DNA of 12,719 nt, from assembly GCA_947627335.1 (NCBI GenBank), contig CANQVQ010000047.1, positions 1 to 12,719 on the forward strand. Direction: 5' to 3'. Shown in pieces: positions 11,126 through 12,719 of this stretch. The position numbers and the translations under genes are program-made. Origin of the DNA: an uncultured Clostridia bacterium. Lineage in GTDB: Bacteria; Bacillota; Clostridia; Oscillospirales; CAG-382. The notes below the pieces were generated by a model. The model was given only the letters and a program-made list of their open reading frames with translations, was not told the origin of the DNA and ran no database searches. The first letter of the stretch is position 1; each line of letters starts with the position of its first letter.

Positions 11126-12300
11126 CGGCAGGCACCTTCCTCCAGATACCGCACGGCGCAGTGCGCGAGGATGGCGGCGCCGGCGGGAAGCGCGTCCTCG
11201 TTGAAGCGGACGTGCGGGTTGTGCGCGGAGTAGTCCCCGCGTTCGTCGGCAAAGCCCGCCGACAGGTAGAGCATGGTCGCCGGGACGCGCTCGGCGATGT
11301 TCGCGAAGTCCTCCGAAGCGTTCGCCTGCATCCCCGGGATGGCGCGAAGGTCCGGGACGCCTGCGTCGGGCAGGTAGGAGACCATTCGCTCGGTCCATTC
11401 CGCGTCGCAGACCAGCGGCGGGACCTGCGAGAGCCATTCGAGCGTCTCTTCGGTCCGGTTCACCCGCGAGACGCCCTGCGCGACCTCGGCGATGCGGCGG
11501 ACGAGCAGGTTTCGTGCGTCCGGGTCGTTCGTGCGCAGCGTGCCTTCCAGCACCGCGACGTCCGGGATGATGTTCGGCGCGTCCCCGGCGGAAAAGCGTC
11601 CGACGGTCAGCACGCAGGTCTTTTCCGGGTTCGCTTCGCGTGCGATCAGCCCTTCGAGCGCCGTGTAGACCTGCACCGCGGCGTGGATCGGATCGACGGA
11701 GAGGTTCGGATACGCCCCGTGTCCGCCCTTGCCGCGCAATGTGATGCGGAACCCGTCCACCGACGACATCATCACGCCGCCGGCGTTGTACAGCACGGTC
11801 CCGAGCGGCAGCTTCCCCGGCGCGACGTGCAGGGCGAGCGCACCGTCCACGCCGTCCAGTACGCCGTGCGCCAGCATATCCCGACTGCCCTCGAATGTCT
11901 CCTCCGCCGGCTGGAACATCAGCCGCACCCGACCGTTCAGCGTCGATTCGCACGCCTTGAGCAGCCGTGCGGCGGTCAGCAGCATGGCGGCGTGCAGGTC
12001 GTGTCCGCAGGCGTGCGCCTGTTTCCCGGTCGGGCAGGCGAACGCTTCGCCGCTCTCCTCCGGCATCGGCAGGGCGTCCATATCCGCCCGCAGCAGCAGG
12101 GTCCTCCCGCCGTCCTTGCCGAGTTCCGCGGTCACGCCGTGTCCGCAGGGGACGGGGGAAAGCCCGTATTCCGCGAGTTTCCGCGTGATGTACGCGCACG
12201 AGAGGGGCATCTCCAGCCCGACCTCGGCATTCCGATGCAGGTAGCGGCGGTTCTCCAGCGTTTCCGCCTGCCATTCCAGCGCTTGACGATAGAACTCCAT
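11122..12300 (-). CDS. M20D-family amidohydrolase (N-acyl-amino-acid hydrolase type)
   Basis: The 392-aa product has the usual length of M20D zinc/manganese amidohydrolases, which cleave N-acyl or N-acetyl groups from amino acids or related conjugates in the cytoplasm. Visible motifs are R71-A-D-M-D75-ALP, H96-A-C98-G-H100-D-L-H103 (metal-binding Cys and His region), FQPAEE with Glu133/Glu134 (catalytic and metal Glu), and a C-terminal NASEDF followed by the HNPHVRF motif. The lid domain lies between about residues 180 and 290. The ATG at 12300 has AAAGGAGG 8 nt upstream; an earlier in-frame ATG at 12333 lacks such a site. It is first in the operon with the DUF6323- and DUF6179-like genes. 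The substrate cannot be told from sequence alone. Confidence 0.93.
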   Translation of the reverse strand: MEFYRQALEWQAETLENRRYLHRNAEVGLEMPLSCAYITRKLAEYGLSPVPCGHGVTAELGKDGGRTLLLRADMDALPMPEESGEAFACPTGKQAHACGHDLHAAMLLTAARLLKACESTLNGRVRLMFQPAEETFEGSRDMLAHGVLDGVDGALALHVAPGKLPLGTVLYNAGGVMMSSVDGFRITLRGKGGHGAYPNLSVDPIHAAVQVYTALEGLIAREANPEKTCVLTVGRFSAGDAPNIIPDVAVLEGTLRTNDPDARNLLVRRIAEVAQGVSRVNRTEETLEWLSQVPPLVCDAEWTERMVSYLPDAGVPDLRAIPGMQANASEDFANIAERVPATMLYLSAGFADERGDYSAHNPHVRFNEDALPAGAAILAHCAVRYLEEGACR

Positions 12301-12347
12301 GGGGGTTCCTCCTTTTTCGTGGTATTTTCCCATTTAGGGTAAAGAAT

Positions 12348-12376
12348 AGTTTACCAGATTCGGAACGGTTTGTCAA
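12348..12376 (-). promoter_or_regulatory. Promoter of the M20D-DUF6323-DUF6179 operon
   Basis: On the minus strand, TTGACA (12376-12371) and TAAACT (12353-12348) are separated by 17 nt. The predicted start lies near 12341, about 40 nt before the ATG. A 6-bp inverted repeat GGTAAA/TTTACC (12338-12355) covers the -10 and start site and could be a small operator. Confidence 0.8.
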
Positions 12377-12441
12377 TAGGCAACCCCGGGAATTTTGCGG
12401 AAATTTGCAGCCTTTTGTACGGACGGTTTTCGCGAAACCCC

Positions 12442-12470
12442 TTGCAATTTCCCGCCGCCTGTGCTACAAT
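12442..12470 (+). promoter_or_regulatory. Promoter of the GH27 gene
   Basis: TTGCAA (12442-12447) and TACAAT (12465-12470) are separated by 17 nt, with TGC before the -10 forming an extended -10. The start is expected near 12477, about 27 nt before the ATG. It is divergent from the amidohydrolase operon promoter. I saw no clear sugar-repressor (LacI-type) palindrome here. Confidence 0.78.
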
Positions 12471-12503
12471 GAAACAAAAAGCGAAAAAGGGGACACGAAT
12501 ACC

Positions 12504-12719
12504 ATGGAACAACTTGCCTCGCTTCCGCCGATGGGCTGGAACGCCTGGAACTACTTCGGATACAGCGACGTGAACGAAATGGTCATCCGCGAGACCGCCG
12601 ACGCGATGATCGAGCAGGGCTTCCGCGACGCGGGCTACAACTACGTCTGCGTCGACGACACCTGGATGGTCCGCGGGCGGGACGAAAACGGCGACCTGCG
12701 CGTCAACGAGGAACGCTTC
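12504..12719 (+). CDS. Alpha-galactosidase, glycoside hydrolase family 27, N-terminal part (3' truncated)
   Basis: Only the first 72 codons lie in the window. PPMGWNAWNYFG (residues 8-20), then RETADAMIEQGFRDAGYNYV and CVDDTWM, are the hallmark N-terminal strands and loops of GH27 (clan GH-D) barrels, which release terminal alpha-galactose from oligosaccharides. The catalytic nucleophile Asp lies further downstream and is not in the window. There is no signal peptide before the catalytic domain, so the enzyme is probably cytoplasmic and acts on imported sugars. The ATG at 12504 has an AAAGGGGA site about 11 nt upstream. Another GH27 specificity, such as alpha-N-acetylgalactosaminidase, cannot be excluded from this fragment. 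Confidence 0.9.
   Translation, partial: MEQLASLPPMGWNAWNYFGYSDVNEMVIRETADAMIEQGFRDAGYNYVCVDDTWMVRGRDENGDLRVNEERF

Noticed and set aside
10626..11252. N-terminal extension of the DUF6179-like frame
   Set aside because: The extension is Arg/Gly/Ala-rich, runs through the DUF6323-like gene in another frame, and a good ribosome site supports the start at 10625.
11161..12342. Plus-strand open frame opposite the amidohydrolase
   Set aside because: It is a high-GC shadow frame; the minus strand carries all M20 motifs.
11126..12376. N-terminal extension of the DUF6323-like frame
   Set aside because: It is an Arg-rich shadow of the amidohydrolase gene; the ATGA overlap and ribosome site support the start at 11125.

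Overview
The window looks like a GC-rich Clostridia (Firmicutes) chromosome of the gut Oscillospiraceae/Ruminococcaceae type. This rests on purine-rich Shine-Dalgarno sites, TTGACA/TATAAT-type promoters, lipobox lipoproteins, a DegV protein, a GH27 alpha-galactosidase start and a DUF6323/DUF6179 gene pair. The taxon is an inference. No integrase, transposase, tRNA, rRNA or CRISPR array was seen.

Layout. (1) 1-1296: the 3' end of a CCA tRNA nucleotidyltransferase gene and a DegV-family fatty-acid-binding protein, co-oriented and ending at an intrinsic terminator at 1380-1414. (2) 1362-2368: two small XRE-family regulators transcribed away from each other, both starting with TTG, separated by a 407-nt region. 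That region holds two good sigma-A-like promoters that face each other, several palindromes and direct repeats, and a possible 24-codon near-leaderless peptide. (3) 2436-9224: a long co-directional cluster of four tandem paralogous lipoproteins, each built almost entirely of seven RCC1-type repeats. They are followed by a decayed fifth copy (signal peptide only), an NTF2-like lipoprotein and a zinc-ribbon membrane protein with an Asn/Met/Phe repeat tail. No terminator was seen between 2138 and a perfect 15-bp bidirectional terminator at 9251-9287, so the second XRE gene and everything after it may be one operon. (4) 9312-12300, minus strand: an M20D amidohydrolase, a DUF6323-like gene and a DUF6179-like gene with overlapping ends, under one promoter. 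(5) 12504-end: the start of a GH27 alpha-galactosidase gene with its own divergent promoter.

The most unusual part is region 3 with its control region. The RCC1 genes are an unequal-duplication array. A unit running from the 3' end of one gene, through an 'A'-type gene, to the start of a 'B'-type gene occurs twice, with nearly identical flanks but divergent propeller loops. The encoded proteins should be lipid-anchored, exported seven-bladed propellers on the cell face. The paired XRE regulators with opposing promoters resemble a two-state switch. A surface binding or antigen-variation role is my inference; nothing in the sequence names a ligand.
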